DNA of 64,000 nucleotides. Origin: Salinisphaera orenii subsp. orenii MK-B5. Lineage in GTDB: Bacteria; Pseudomonadota; Gammaproteobacteria; Nevskiales; Salinisphaeraceae. Made by a program: the position numbers and the translations under genes. A model generated the notes under the pieces. The model was given only the letters and a program-made list of their open reading frames with translations. It made no database searches and had not been told where the DNA came from. This document shows positions 43,782 to 52,706 of the stretch, one piece after another. How positions within the stretch are numbered: position 1 is the first letter of the stretch; the number at the start of each line of letters is the position of its first letter. The DNA lies in contig NZ_AYKH01000044.1 in the NCBI RefSeq assembly GCF_003788635.1, positions 79,299-143,298 of the forward strand. The letters run 5' to 3'.

Positions 43782-44672
43782 ATGCCCAGCGAGGGTCATC
43801 ATCTGGTCCAGGATCTGCTCGATCAGCTCGATCTGGAAGCGCTCGAACAACGTCTGTTCCGTGGCAGCTCGCGGGATCTCGGCGGCAAGAGCGTGTTTGG
43901 CGGCCAAGTCGCCGGCCAGGCCATGGTAGCGGCCACGCGCACCGTCGACCCGGCCTTTCTCGCCCATTCCATGCACGGCTATTTCCTGCGTCCGGGCGAC
44001 ATGGGCGCGGCCATCGTCTACGAGGTGGACAACATCCGCGACGGCCGCAGCTTCGCCACCCGGCGGGTGCAGGCTATCCAGCACGGCCGGCCGATCTTTT
44101 CCATGCTCGCCTCCTTTCACGTCGAGGAGTCCGGCTACACCCATCAGATGAGCATGCCTGACGTGGCCGGCCCCGAGGAGCTGGCCAGCCACGACGAACT
44201 GCGCCACGCCTGGGTGGACGCGCTCGACCGGGTGCCGGAGTCGCTGCGGGAGGCGGTCGGGCGCGAGGTCGCCATCGACATGCGCCCGGTGCGGCCCTGG
44301 AACATGCTGGACCCGGACAAGCGCGAGGCCGAGCAGCACGTCTGGCTGCGCGCCAAGGCGCCCCTGCCCGACGATCAGGCCCTGCACCGTGCGGTGCTGA
44401 CCTACGCCAGCGACTTCAACCTGCTGGCCACGTCGCTGTTCCCGCACGGCGTCTCCTTCTTCAGCCCGGGTATGCAGATGGCCAGCATCGACCACGCGCT
44501 GTGGTTCCATCGCGAATTCGCGGTCGACGACTGGCTGCTCTATTCCATGGACAGCCCCGGCGCCCAGGACGCGCGTGGCCTGGCTCGCGGCCTGATCTTC
44601 AACCGCGCCGGTGAGCTCGTGGCCTCGGTCGTGCAGGAAGGGCTGATCCGCCAGCGCGAGCAGCCGCGCTGA
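43782..44672 (+). CDS. tesB: Acyl-CoA thioesterase II
   Basis: A 296-residue double-hotdog enzyme hydrolysing medium- and long-chain acyl-CoA. It starts LVQDLLDQLDLEALEQRLFRGSS, has GGKSVFGGQVAGQAMVAATRTV, HSMHGYFLRPGD, then the catalytic Asp in MASIDHALWFHR, the Thr/Ser region YSMDSPGAQDARG and the C-terminal Gln in VQEGLIR. Length and motifs match E. coli TesB. It may set free fatty acids for or from the wax-ester pathway. Confidence 0.95.
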   Translation: MPSEGHHLVQDLLDQLDLEALEQRLFRGSSRDLGGKSVFGGQVAGQAMVAATRTVDPAFLAHSMHGYFLRPGDMGAAIVYEVDNIRDGRSFATRRVQAIQHGRPIFSMLASFHVEESGYTHQMSMPDVAGPEELASHDELRHAWVDALDRVPESLREAVGREVAIDMRPVRPWNMLDPDKREAEQHVWLRAKAPLPDDQALHRAVLTYASDFNLLATSLFPHGVSFFSPGMQMASIDHALWFHREFAVDDWLLYSMDSPGAQDARGLARGLIFNRAGELVASVVQEGLIRQREQPR

Positions 44673-44756
44673 GCCCGCGAGCGATGGTCGTCATGTCGCC
44701 GTCATCCGGGCCCGCCAGACTCGGGCGCCAGGGTTGCGCCTCGATCGGGGGCCGAG

Positions 44757-45893
44757 ATGGCCACATTCCGCCGCGACCGCCGGCGCATCGACCGGTTCGT
44801 GCTGGTCGTCTGTGCCGCGCTGATCGGCCCGGCCGCGGCGCCCGCGGCCATGGGCGGCCCGCCGGACGAGCGCGTCGATGAACGGGCTTCGGATCGCCCC
44901 GAGCGCGCCCTCCGGCCGCGTGGCCGCGATCACGCCCGGCGCCAGGCACGAGGCCACGACATGAGCCGGGAGCGGATCGTGATCGCCCACCGCGGCGCCT
45001 CGGGCTATCTGCCCGAACACACGCTGCCCGCCTACGCCATGGCCTACGCGCTCGGCGCCGACTATATCGAGCCGGACGTGGTGATGACCGCCGACGCGCA
45101 GCTCATCTGCCTGCACGACATCCATCTGGAATCCACCACCGACGTCGAACGGGGCTTCCCGGATCGCGCCCGCGACGACGGCCGCTGGTACGCCGCCGAC
45201 TTCACCCTCGCCGAGATCCGCCAGCTCAGCGCGACCGAGCGCACCGGCGCCGACGGCGGGCGCGTGTTTCCCGGGCGCTTTTCCGCCGACGCCCGCGGTT
45301 TCCAGGTGCCCACCCTCGCGGCTCTCATCGAGATGGTGGCCGCGCTCAATCGCCAGACCGGGCGTGCGGTGGGCATCTATCCCGAGACCAAGGCGCCGGT
45401 CTTTCACGACGACGAGCATCTGCCGCTGGAGGCCGCGCTGCTCGAGATGCTGGCCGACCACGGCTACACCGGCCGCGACGCCCGCGTCTATATCCAGAGC
45501 TTCGGGTTCGACAACCTGCGCGAGATGCGCAGCGTGTTCGGCTCGGATCTGCCCATGATCCAGCTCATCGGCGACGGCGCGGCCTACGACGCCATGGTCA
45601 CGCCCGACGGCCTCGACGCGATCGCGACCTACGCCGACGGCATCGGCCCGGACAAGACCCGCATCGCCACCACAGACGGCGCGCTCGTCACGCACGCCCA
45701 CCAGCGCGGGCTGAAGGTGCATCCCTACACCTTCCGCGCCGATCAGCTGCCGGCCGGCGACACGCGGCTCGAGGACGAGTTGCGCCGTTATTACTTCGAG
45801 TACGGCGTCGATGGCCTGTTCACCGACTTCGCCGATATCGCGGTCGAGGTCCTGCGTCCCGACTATCGCCCGCGGCTGTATCCGCGCGACTAG
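44757..45893 (+). CDS. glpQ: Glycerophosphodiester phosphodiesterase, periplasmic (GlpQ type)
   Basis: A 378-residue enzyme releasing glycerol-3-phosphate from glycerophosphodiesters. The N-terminal segment (FVLVVCAALIGPAAAPAA) is a probable signal peptide; a basic linker follows. The TIM-barrel domain begins IVIAHRGASGYLPEHT, with EPDVVMTADAQLICLHDI for metal binding, GIYPETKAP, YIQSFGFDN and the long GlpQ-specific insert (ARDDGRWYAADFTLAEIRQLS). No glycerol-3-phosphate transporter is adjacent. Its TAG stop is the left flank of repeat copy C. Confidence 0.92.
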   Translation: MATFRRDRRRIDRFVLVVCAALIGPAAAPAAMGGPPDERVDERASDRPERALRPRGRDHARRQARGHDMSRERIVIAHRGASGYLPEHTLPAYAMAYALGADYIEPDVVMTADAQLICLHDIHLESTTDVERGFPDRARDDGRWYAADFTLAEIRQLSATERTGADGGRVFPGRFSADARGFQVPTLAALIEMVAALNRQTGRAVGIYPETKAPVFHDDEHLPLEAALLEMLADHGYTGRDARVYIQSFGFDNLREMRSVFGSDLPMIQLIGDGAAYDAMVTPDGLDAIATYADGIGPDKTRIATTDGALVTHAHQRGLKVHPYTFRADQLPAGDTRLEDELRRYYFEYGVDGLFTDFADIAVEVLRPDYRPRLYPRD

Positions 45894-46180
45894 CGTTCAT
45901 TGGGTTCCGTACGAGCGCCATGTTGAAGACCGCAGATCGTCTCCGGCGATGCGCACACCGCCGACTCTGGGTGCGCCACGCCCCAGGCTTGCAACGCCGC
46001 CGGGTGCCCACGGCAATTTAGGGGCGGCCCAGCCGGAAGGGACAAGTGTCCGTGACATTGACCGGGTGCGGCAATCCGGCGTTCTAGCCCGCTTGTGAAG
46101 AGTGATCGCACGGCGCGCATTACGCCTCGTCTTGCCTTAAGACAGCGCTTGGCGCGGACACGGACGAACCATCAACAGGC
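45894..46180 (+). mobile_element. MITE-like dispersed repeat, copy C
   Basis: About 287 bp, the most diverged full-length copy. The left end is decayed but keeps TCCGTACGAGCGCC; the right end is ACCATCAACAGGC. The left flank is CTAG (45890-45893), which is also the glpQ stop. Orientation as in copies B and D. It lies between convergent glpQ and the MOSC gene. Confidence 0.7.
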
Positions 46181-46733
46181 GCGATGCCTCCCGGTGGCGT
46201 CTGCCCGGCGCTCGCCCTGCAACGACGCCGGGCACGCCGAAATGTACTGATCCGGCGTCGGTCGTGTGTTCCGCGGAACACCGCGCGGCCTTCGCCATTT
46301 GCGTCTTTGGTCCGCGGCCCGTCGGTACCCGCCCACCGCTTCCGGCGGGGAGTGGAGAGGCGCAGCGGGGCGCCGCTTGTTGGGTGCTCGAGTCGGGCTG
46401 TACCACGCCGTGGGACGCGATTTCCGCTGGAAGCCCAAGCGCCAGCGCCGTTGTCCGGCCAGCCCGCATTGCCGCTGGCGTCATTCGCGACGCTCCGCGG
46501 CGTTCGGCCACCGATCACGCGTCGAAACGGCTTCCGGTACGGACGGTGCGAGTCGGATCAATGGGTACGGGTCGTGCTGAATACGGTCTGGCCCGCGCGG
46601 ACGGCGACGGCGCCGGCCGCGCGGCACGGGTTTGTTCGGCAGCGAGTCTGTTCCCGCCCGGGCGATCACGGCCCCCATGTTCGAGCCGCCGGTGCGCGGC
46701 GGCGGTCGGGCCCGGGTCGAGACGGGGCCGCTG
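46181..46733. other. Intergenic region, no gene seen
   Basis: About 550 bases of GC-rich sequence between repeat copy C and the end of the MOSC gene. Frames on either strand are Arg/Pro-rich without domains. Short stretches resemble the 26.0-26.3 kb spacer (for example a CCGCTT..TGGGTGCT motif), but too weakly to define a repeat. Confidence 0.4.
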
Positions 46734-47435
46734 TCAGCCGCGATCGCGCTCGGCGGCCTGGCGGGCGCGGTTGGCCAGGCGCTTGCGCCATTCCGGCGCG
46801 AGGGTGGGCTGCTCGGCCAGTGTGAGCAGACGGCGTCGCTGTTCGGTGTCCGGGTGGCGGGTGCCCTGGAGCGCCCAGAGTTCGGCCAGGGTGATGCCGT
46901 GGGCGGCGCGCTCGATGCGCGTCAGGCGGTCGCCGGCGCGGATGTGACCCGGTTCGAGCACCCGATAGAGCCAGCCGGCGCGGCCCTCGGCGGCGATCGC
47001 GCGCGCCAGTCCGGCGATGCCGATGCGGGCGCCGGGTTTCCAGCAGGGCTGGCGCGGCTGGGCGATCTGTACCGTGGCCTCGCCCAGCGAGAACACGTCG
47101 CCCACGCAGACGTCGGCCTCGGTGAACCCGCGGGTGCTGATGTTCTCGCCCAGCGCGCCGGGCACGAAGGCGTCGTTGTAACCGGGGTAGCGCGCCCGCC
47201 AGGCGTCGTAGTGCTCGGCCGGGTAGTGGTTGAGGGCCCGCTCCGGGCCGCCGTGGTGGACGCGATCGGCCTGGGCGTCGCCGGCCACGCCGTCGGCGTC
47301 GAGCCAGCGCGCGTCGTCGACCGCGCGCTTGTCGATCGCGCTCGGGCCGCCGTCGTTGGCGAGCCGGCCGAGGGCGCCCACGAACAGCGCGTCCACGGTC
47401 GTCGCGGCTTCGGTGGCGGGGTCCGGCGTGTCCAT
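46734..47435 (-). CDS. MOSC-domain protein (YiiM type)
   Basis: A 233-residue protein with a MOSC beta-barrel related to E. coli YiiM, a molybdenum-cofactor enzyme that reduces N-hydroxylated compounds. Visible blocks are GDAQADRVHHGGPERALNHYPAEHY, GALGENISTRGFTEADVCVGDVF and QPRQPCWKPG with the probable Mo-ligand Cys, followed by the helical C-terminal 3-alpha region (LWALQGTRHPDTEQRRRLLTL). The ATG at 47435 is used because homology begins there. It is divergent from the MFS pair. Confidence 0.88.
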   Translation of the reverse strand: MDTPDPATEAATTVDALFVGALGRLANDGGPSAIDKRAVDDARWLDADGVAGDAQADRVHHGGPERALNHYPAEHYDAWRARYPGYNDAFVPGALGENISTRGFTEADVCVGDVFSLGEATVQIAQPRQPCWKPGARIGIAGLARAIAAEGRAGWLYRVLEPGHIRAGDRLTRIERAAHGITLAELWALQGTRHPDTEQRRRLLTLAEQPTLAPEWRKRLANRARQAAERDRG

Positions 47436-47514
47436 GCGTCGATCGTAGCAGGCATGACACGTCGCGGCGCGGGCCGTGGCACACTCGCGGCTGTTTTTGC
47501 TGTAAGGGACAACC

Positions 47515-48681
47515 ATGAGCGACGCGTCGGCCACGCGACTGGGGCTGGCGGGCGGTGTGGCCACGCTGCTCGGCATCGGTATGGCCCGTTTCGCCTACAC
47601 GCCGCTGATCCCCGCGCTGGTCGAGGCCGGCTGGTTCTCGGCCCATGCCGCGGCCTATCTCGGCGCGATCAATCTGCTGGGCTATCTCGTCGGCGCGGCC
47701 ATCGCCCATCGGGCCACGCTGATGTTCGGCGTGCGCGCGGTGCTGGCCGCGGCGCTGGCGGTGACGGTGGCGAGCCTGTTCGCCTGCGCCCTCGACTGGG
47801 GCGTGTACTGGTACGGCTTCTGGCGGCTGGCCTGCGGCGTCAGCGGGGCCGTGCTCGTGGTGGTGGGCGCGCCGGCGGCCCTGTCGCGGGTGGCCCCTGG
47901 CGAACGCGCCCGTACCGGTGCGTTGGTGTTCACGGGCATCGGCCTGGGGGTGGCCGCCAGCGGCACGCTCGTGCCTTGGCTGGCGGACTTCGGTGTGGCC
48001 GCGGCCTGGCTGGCGCTGGCCGTGGTTTCCGCGGTGCTGGCGCTGTGGAGCTGGGCCGTCGCCTGGCGCGATCTGGCGGCGCTGCCGGAGCCCGCGGCCG
48101 ACGAGCGCGCCGCAGCGGCCCTGCCGTTGACCGCGATCCTGCTGGTGATCGCGGCCTACGGGCTGGATGCGGTCGGCTTCGTGCCGCACACGCTGTTCTG
48201 GGTGGACTACATCGCCCGCGAGCTCGGCCAGGGCCTGGCCGCCGGCAGTGGCTACTGGGTCGTGCTCGGCCTGGGGGCGATGTGTGGCCCGGTGGCTGCG
48301 GGCTGGCTGGCCGCGCGCCTGGGTTTCCGGCCGGCGCTCACCCTGGCGCTGGCGATCAAGGCGCTTGCGGTCGCGCTGCCGCTGGTCTCGACGAGCATGG
48401 CCGCGCTCGGGCTGTCGTCGTTTCTGGTCGGGCTGCTGATTCCCGGCACGGTGACGCTGACCTCGGGCTCGATCGCTGCGCTCACGCCGGCGGCGCGCCA
48501 GCAGCAGTTCTGGGGCTGGGCGACGCTGGGCTTTGCGCTGGCCCAGGCGGTCGGGGCCTACGGCATGTCCTGGGGCTATGAACGCCTCGGCAGCTATCTG
48601 CCGCTGTTCGGCCTGGCCTGCGTCGCGCTCGTGCTCGCCACGCTGAGCGCGGCCGCGGCGGCGATCCGGTCCACGCCGTGA
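47515..48681 (+). CDS. MFS transporter, YbfB/YjiJ family
   Basis: A 388-residue major-facilitator protein with about 12 membrane helices. The family signature at the start (LGLAGGVATLLGIGMARFAYTPLIPALVEAGWFSA) followed by GAINLLGYLVGA is that of YbfB/YjiJ proteins. Substrates of this family are poorly known (drug or metabolite efflux). Its TGA overlaps the GTG start of a paralogue, so the pair is coupled. Confidence 0.9.
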   Translation: MSDASATRLGLAGGVATLLGIGMARFAYTPLIPALVEAGWFSAHAAAYLGAINLLGYLVGAAIAHRATLMFGVRAVLAAALAVTVASLFACALDWGVYWYGFWRLACGVSGAVLVVVGAPAALSRVAPGERARTGALVFTGIGLGVAASGTLVPWLADFGVAAAWLALAVVSAVLALWSWAVAWRDLAALPEPAADERAAAALPLTAILLVIAAYGLDAVGFVPHTLFWVDYIARELGQGLAAGSGYWVVLGLGAMCGPVAAGWLAARLGFRPALTLALAIKALAVALPLVSTSMAALGLSSFLVGLLIPGTVTLTSGSIAALTPAARQQQFWGWATLGFALAQAVGAYGMSWGYERLGSYLPLFGLACVALVLATLSAAAAAIRSTP

Positions 48682-49865
48682 GCGCGGCGGCCGGACCGGC
48701 CGAGCAGCGCCGGCTGGCGCTCGCCGGGGCGGTCGCGCTGTTGCTGGGCATCGGTCTCGGCCGCTATGCGTTCACGCCGCTGATCCCGTCGCTGGTCGCC
48801 GCCGGCTGGTTCAGCGCCGAACAGACGGCCGAACTCGGCGCGATCAATCTGCTGGGCTATCTGTTCGGGGCGGCCAGCGCGGACCGCCTGTCCCGCGCCC
48901 TCGGCCCGCGGCGGGTGATCGGCGGCGCGCTGGCGCTGCTGACGTTGAGTCTGTTCGCCTGCGCGCTTCCCGCCGGCATGCTCTGGTACGGCCTCTGGCG
49001 GCTCGTGGCCGGCTGGGCCGCGGCCACGCTGACGATCGTGGTCACGCCCGCGGTGATGGTGCGGATGCCGGTCGCCCGCCGGCCCGCGGCCTCGGCGGTG
49101 GTGTTCACGGGCATGGGCGTGGGTACGATCACGGCCAGTCTGCTGGTGCCGCTGCTGGCGGACGCGGGCATCGGCGCGACCTGGATCGCGGTCGGGCTGG
49201 TGGCGGCCGTACTGGGCGCCTGGAGCTGGTACCGCGTCTGGCGCCATCTGCCGCGCGGGCGGGCCGCGCCGGCGGCCGTCGAAGAAGACGCCGCGGGCCC
49301 CGTACCCTGGCTGGCGATCGGCCTGATCGTGACCGCCTACGGCCTGAATTCCGCGGGTTATGTGCCGCATTCGTTGTACTGGGTGGACTATATCGCCCGG
49401 GAGCTCGGCCGCGGGCTGGCGGTCGGCAACGGCTACTGGCTGCTGCTCGGTGTGGGCGGGGTGATCGGCCCCGGGCTGGCGGGTCTGGCCGCGGGGCGGC
49501 TGGGCTTTCGCCGCGCGCTGGTGATCGCCTTCGCGGCCATGACCGCGGCCACCGCGCTGCCGCTGGTCTCCTCGGCCGCGCCGGCGCTGGGGGTGTCCTC
49601 GCTCGTGGTCGGGGCGATGGTGCCGGCCATCATCACCCTGACTGCCGGGGTCGTGGTCGAGCTCTCGCCCGCGGTGCGCCGCCAGCAGATCTGGGGCTGG
49701 GCCACGCTGTCGTTCGCGCTGACCCAGACGATCGGTGGCTTCGGCATGTCGCGGCTGTACGCCGCCACCGGGAGTTATCTCGACACCATCGCCGCCGGCG
49801 CGCTGCTGCTCGTCATCGGCACTGTCTGCGTGATCGCGGCGCTGGCGCTGCAGCGCGGCGACTGA
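48678..49865 (+). CDS. MFS transporter, YbfB/YjiJ family (tandem paralogue)
   Basis: A 395-residue protein about half identical by eye to the preceding MFS protein, with the same signature (LLLGIGLGRYAFTPLIPSLVAAGWFSAEQT) and helix pattern, so a tandem duplication. The start is GTG within the GTGA overlap with the upstream stop. Two coupled paralogous transporters may form a heterodimer or export related compounds. It is followed by repeat copy D. Confidence 0.9.
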   Translation: MSAAAGPAEQRRLALAGAVALLLGIGLGRYAFTPLIPSLVAAGWFSAEQTAELGAINLLGYLFGAASADRLSRALGPRRVIGGALALLTLSLFACALPAGMLWYGLWRLVAGWAAATLTIVVTPAVMVRMPVARRPAASAVVFTGMGVGTITASLLVPLLADAGIGATWIAVGLVAAVLGAWSWYRVWRHLPRGRAAPAAVEEDAAGPVPWLAIGLIVTAYGLNSAGYVPHSLYWVDYIARELGRGLAVGNGYWLLLGVGGVIGPGLAGLAAGRLGFRRALVIAFAAMTAATALPLVSSAAPALGVSSLVVGAMVPAIITLTAGVVVELSPAVRRQQIWGWATLSFALTQTIGGFGMSRLYAATGSYLDTIAAGALLLVIGTVCVIAALALQRGD

Positions 49866-49874
49866 GGCGCGCTG

Positions 49875-50181
49875 GGTCGGTTGGCGTTTCGTACGAGCGC
49901 CGCGTTGGCGTCCGCACATCGTGTCCGGCAAGGCGTGAGCCGCCGGCTCCGGGCGTGCCCCGATCCAGGCTCGCAACGTCGCCGGGCGTCCGTGGTCACG
50001 TTCATGGTCGGCCGAACCCTTCGGGACAAACGTCCGTAAAACCAACGATACGACGGCAATCCAGCGTTGCAGCCCGCTGGTGCAGAGTGACTGCACGGCG
50101 CGCACAACGCCTCATCTTGCCGCCCATGGTCAATTGTTCAGGAAGCGCTTGGCGCGGACGCGTACGAAACGCCAACAGACC
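49875..50181 (+). mobile_element. MITE-like dispersed repeat, copy D
   Basis: About 307 bp with the best-kept long ends: left GGTCGGTTGGCGTTTCGTAC, right inverted GGTCTGTTGGCGTTTCGTAC. The right flank is CTAG (50182-50185), whose CTA is the TAG stop of the minus-strand HNH gene. It lies between convergent genes. Confidence 0.8.
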
Positions 50182-50493
50182 CTAGCGCTTCGGCCGCCGG
50201 ATGCGCGGTCGGAAGCCGGCCGGCTTGTCCCTGATCCAGGCCACGAAGTCGGCGATCTCCGGATGCGAAAGCAGGGCCTCGCGGGTGTTGTAGACCTCGG
50301 CGAGCTCTTTTTCCCCGAGCACGGCGTGGATGTGGCTGTGGCAGGGCCGGCAGATGTGCAGGATGCGCCCCAGCCGATCGGCCCGCTCGAAACGCCGGCG
50401 GATGCGCTTGAGCCGGTGCGTGCGGCGCGGAATCAGATGATGACGCGTGGTGCGCACGCCGCGTCGGCCGCACAGGGCGCAGCCGTCCGTCAT
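50182..50493 (-). CDS. Small HNH-motif protein
   Basis: A 103-residue basic protein with a zinc-bound HNH-like core: CALCG (Cys 5, Cys 8), TTRHHLIPRR, then ICRPCHSHIHAVLG. The pattern fits small HNH endonuclease-like proteins common in environmental proteobacteria. Nuclease activity is not certain. Its ATG overlaps the WS/DGAT stop (TGATG-type), so it is cotranscribed. Its stop codon is formed at the edge of repeat copy D; the last residues (RPKR) may be post-insertion. Confidence 0.82.
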   Translation of the reverse strand: MTDGCALCGRRGVRTTRHHLIPRRTHRLKRIRRRFERADRLGRILHICRPCHSHIHAVLGEKELAEVYNTREALLSHPEIADFVAWIRDKPAGFRPRIRRPKR

Positions 50494-51893
50494 CAGCCGC
50501 CGTCGGCCGCCACGCCCTCGCGGCCGCTGGCGGCGCGGTGCCCGGCGTCGTCGGGCTCGAGTTCGTCCAGCGCGGCGGCGAGATGGGACAGCAGGTGCTG
50601 CATGCTCGGCAGTGAGCGGCGGCAGGCGATCAGGCCGAACTCCAGCGCCTCGCGATAGCTGGTGATGGTGATGTTGAGCGCCTGACCGTCGAGCACGATG
50701 GAGACCGGATACATGCCGGTCATCTCGGCGTCGCCGCAGTAAAGTGTTTCGTGCGGGCCCGGGACGTTGGAGATGACCACGTTGAACGACTGCCGGCGCG
50801 GTGCGATGCCGGTGAGCAGGTTCAGCCCGGCCGGTGCGGACAGCGCGGCGACGAACGCCATGATCTGTTCCGGCGACATGCCGCGGTAGCGGCGCTTCCA
50901 GTGATCCACCGAGGCCCGGATCGCGGCCAGCCGCGCGACCGGATCGGCGACGTCCGTGGCTAGGCTGGCGAAGATCATGGCCACGTGGTTGCCGGCCTCG
51001 TCCGCGCCGTCGTGCAGGGCCACCGGCACCATCGCCACCAGCGGCGCCGCCGGCAGGGCGTCGTTGTCCTGCAGGTAGCGGCGCAGCGCGCTGGCGCACA
51101 TCGCCATGACGATGTCGTTGACCGTGGCCCGGTGGTGGCGCGCCAGCCGCTTGATGCGCGCGAGGTCGTAGGACTGGGCCGCGAAGCGCCGCGAGCCGGA
51201 CACGCGCCGGTTGAGGATGGTCGCCGGCGCCTGATTGATGCGGGTGAAGGCCGGATCGTCGCGGGCGTCGTGCCAGGCGCGCACGACCTCGCGCGCGGCG
51301 CCGGGCAGCGCCAGCGTCTGACGCGTGGTCGCGCGCAGCGTCTTCCAGGTGTCGGCCAGCGGCGTGCGACCGGTGGCGCTGGCGGGCCGGGGGAGCTGCC
51401 AGGGCACGCGCAGCGCATCCGGGTCTGGGCGGTCGGTCAGTGAGCGCCGCATTACGCGCATGGCGCTCACGCCGTCCATGAGGGCGTGGTGGAACTTGCT
51501 ATAGATGGCGAAGCGGTTGCCGCTGATGCCCTCGATCACATAGACCTCCCACATCGGCCGCGAGCGGTCCAGCAGCGCGCCGTGCAGCATCGACACCAGC
51601 GCCAGGAGCTCGCGAATCTCGCCCGGTGCCGGCAGCGCCAGGTGACGCACGTGGTACTCCAGATCGAAGGCCTCGTCGTCCACCCAGAACGGCTGGCCGA
51701 AGCGGTACTTCAGGCGCCGGTCGAACGGCGGTTGGACGTCGCAGTGCGCGCGCATCGCCGCCACGCGGTCGCGCACGTAGTGCGGGCCGGCGTCGGCCGG
51801 CCGCTCGAACAGCTGCAGCCCGCCGACGTGCATGGGCTGGTTGCGGCGCTCCAGCCGCAGAAAGATCTGGTCGATCGGATTGAGCAGCCGCAT
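50493..51893 (-). CDS. Wax ester synthase / diacylglycerol acyltransferase (WS/DGAT)
   Basis: A 466-residue acyl-CoA-dependent acyltransferase making wax esters or triacylglycerol as storage lipid. It begins MRLLNPIDQIFLRLERRNQPMHVGGL, carries the catalytic HHALMDG in YSKFHHALMDGVSAM, the NDIVMAMCASALRRYL and the SNVPGP segment (VVISNVPGPHETLYCGDAEM), all family marks. The ATG at 51893 is chosen at the conserved start; the open frame extends upstream as a shadow. It is consistent with an oil-degrading or lipid-storing marine host. Followed by the coupled HNH gene. Confidence 0.93.
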   Translation of the reverse strand: MRLLNPIDQIFLRLERRNQPMHVGGLQLFERPADAGPHYVRDRVAAMRAHCDVQPPFDRRLKYRFGQPFWVDDEAFDLEYHVRHLALPAPGEIRELLALVSMLHGALLDRSRPMWEVYVIEGISGNRFAIYSKFHHALMDGVSAMRVMRRSLTDRPDPDALRVPWQLPRPASATGRTPLADTWKTLRATTRQTLALPGAAREVVRAWHDARDDPAFTRINQAPATILNRRVSGSRRFAAQSYDLARIKRLARHHRATVNDIVMAMCASALRRYLQDNDALPAAPLVAMVPVALHDGADEAGNHVAMIFASLATDVADPVARLAAIRASVDHWKRRYRGMSPEQIMAFVAALSAPAGLNLLTGIAPRRQSFNVVISNVPGPHETLYCGDAEMTGMYPVSIVLDGQALNITITSYREALEFGLIACRRSLPSMQHLLSHLAAALDELEPDDAGHRAASGREGVAADGG

Positions 51894-51915
51894 GCGGGCT
51901 CCCGTGGCGCCCCGG

Positions 51916-52299
51916 TCAGGACAGGTCGATGGCGTGGGCCTTGAGATCGGCCAGGTCGAGTATGTCCAGCGCGGCGGCGTCGGTGGCGGTGAGCGCGACC
52001 CGGGGTGCCACACCCTCGGCCAGCGCCTCGCCCCAGCGGGCGGCGCACAGACACCAGCGATCGCCCGCCGCGAGGCCGGGGAAGTCGAACTCCGGCCGCG
52101 GCGTGGAGAGATCGTTGCCACGTCCGGCGGTGTAGTCGAGAAACTCCCGGGTCATCACCGCACAGACGACGTGGCGGCCGGCGTCGGCCGGCCCGGTGCG
52201 ACAGAAGCCGTCGCGGAAGAAGCCGGTGACCGGCGCATCGCAGCAGCCGGCCAGCGGTTCGCCGAGGACGTTGCGGGCGGGGTTTTCGGTCTGGGTCAT
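51916..52299 (-). CDS. DUF2237-family protein
   Basis: A 127-residue protein of the DUF2237 family: ARNVLGEPLAGCCDAPVTGFFRDGFCRTGP, then HVVCAVMTREFLDYTAGRGNDLSTPRPEFDFPGL and GDRWCLCAARWGEAL. Several conserved Cys suggest metal binding or redox sensitivity. The function is unknown. It overlaps the preceding DUF4174 gene by 4 bases and lies 22 bases before WS/DGAT, so it may be in the same transcript. Confidence 0.9.
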   Translation of the reverse strand: MTQTENPARNVLGEPLAGCCDAPVTGFFRDGFCRTGPADAGRHVVCAVMTREFLDYTAGRGNDLSTPRPEFDFPGLAAGDRWCLCAARWGEALAEGVAPRVALTATDAAALDILDLADLKAHAIDLS

Positions 52300-52706
52300 T
52301 GGCGTTCACGCATTTCGTTGCGGCGCATGGGCATCTGGTCGATCCGCTCGAACAAGGCGCTGACATCGAGGCTCTCGGTCTGGCGCGCCTTCACCAGGCC
52401 GTCCTTGCCGATCAGCACGGCCTCGAAACCCATGGCCTCGTGCAGGTCCAGCACGGGCTGGCGTTCCATGCGAATGTCGAGATTGGAATGGGTGCGTTCG
52501 GGTGTGACCACGAACCAGGCGACATCGCGAATGCGCATGCCCGCCTCGGCGGCCAGGTTGTCGCGTATCTCCTGGCCGCGGGAATCGGTCGGGGTGAACA
52601 CCACGATCGCGCGGTAATCCCAGCGCAGGTCGTCGAGCGTGGCCGCGGCGGCGGGGGTGCCGGCGCCGAGTACGGCGAACAGAGCAAGGAACAGGGCATT
52701 ACGCAT
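52296..52706 (-). CDS. DUF4174-family exported protein
   Basis: A 136-residue protein with a signal peptide (1-21, GAGTPAAAATL) and the DUF4174 thioredoxin-like domain: LDDLRWDYRAIVVFTPTDS, FVVTPERTHSNLD, and VLIGKDGLVKARQTESLDVSALFERIDQMPMRRNEM. No CxxC motif is present, so it is not a classic thiol oxidoreductase. It overlaps both neighbours (8 bases with the dioxygenase gene, 4 with DUF2237). Confidence 0.87.
   Translation of the reverse strand: MRNALFLALFAVLGAGTPAAAATLDDLRWDYRAIVVFTPTDSRGQEIRDNLAAEAGMRIRDVAWFVVTPERTHSNLDIRMERQPVLDLHEAMGFEAVLIGKDGLVKARQTESLDVSALFERIDQMPMRRNEMRERQ

Noticed and set aside
46190..46700. A possible second repeat family shared with the 26.0-26.3 kb spacer
   Set aside because: Only short similar words were found by eye, not enough to define ends or a unit.
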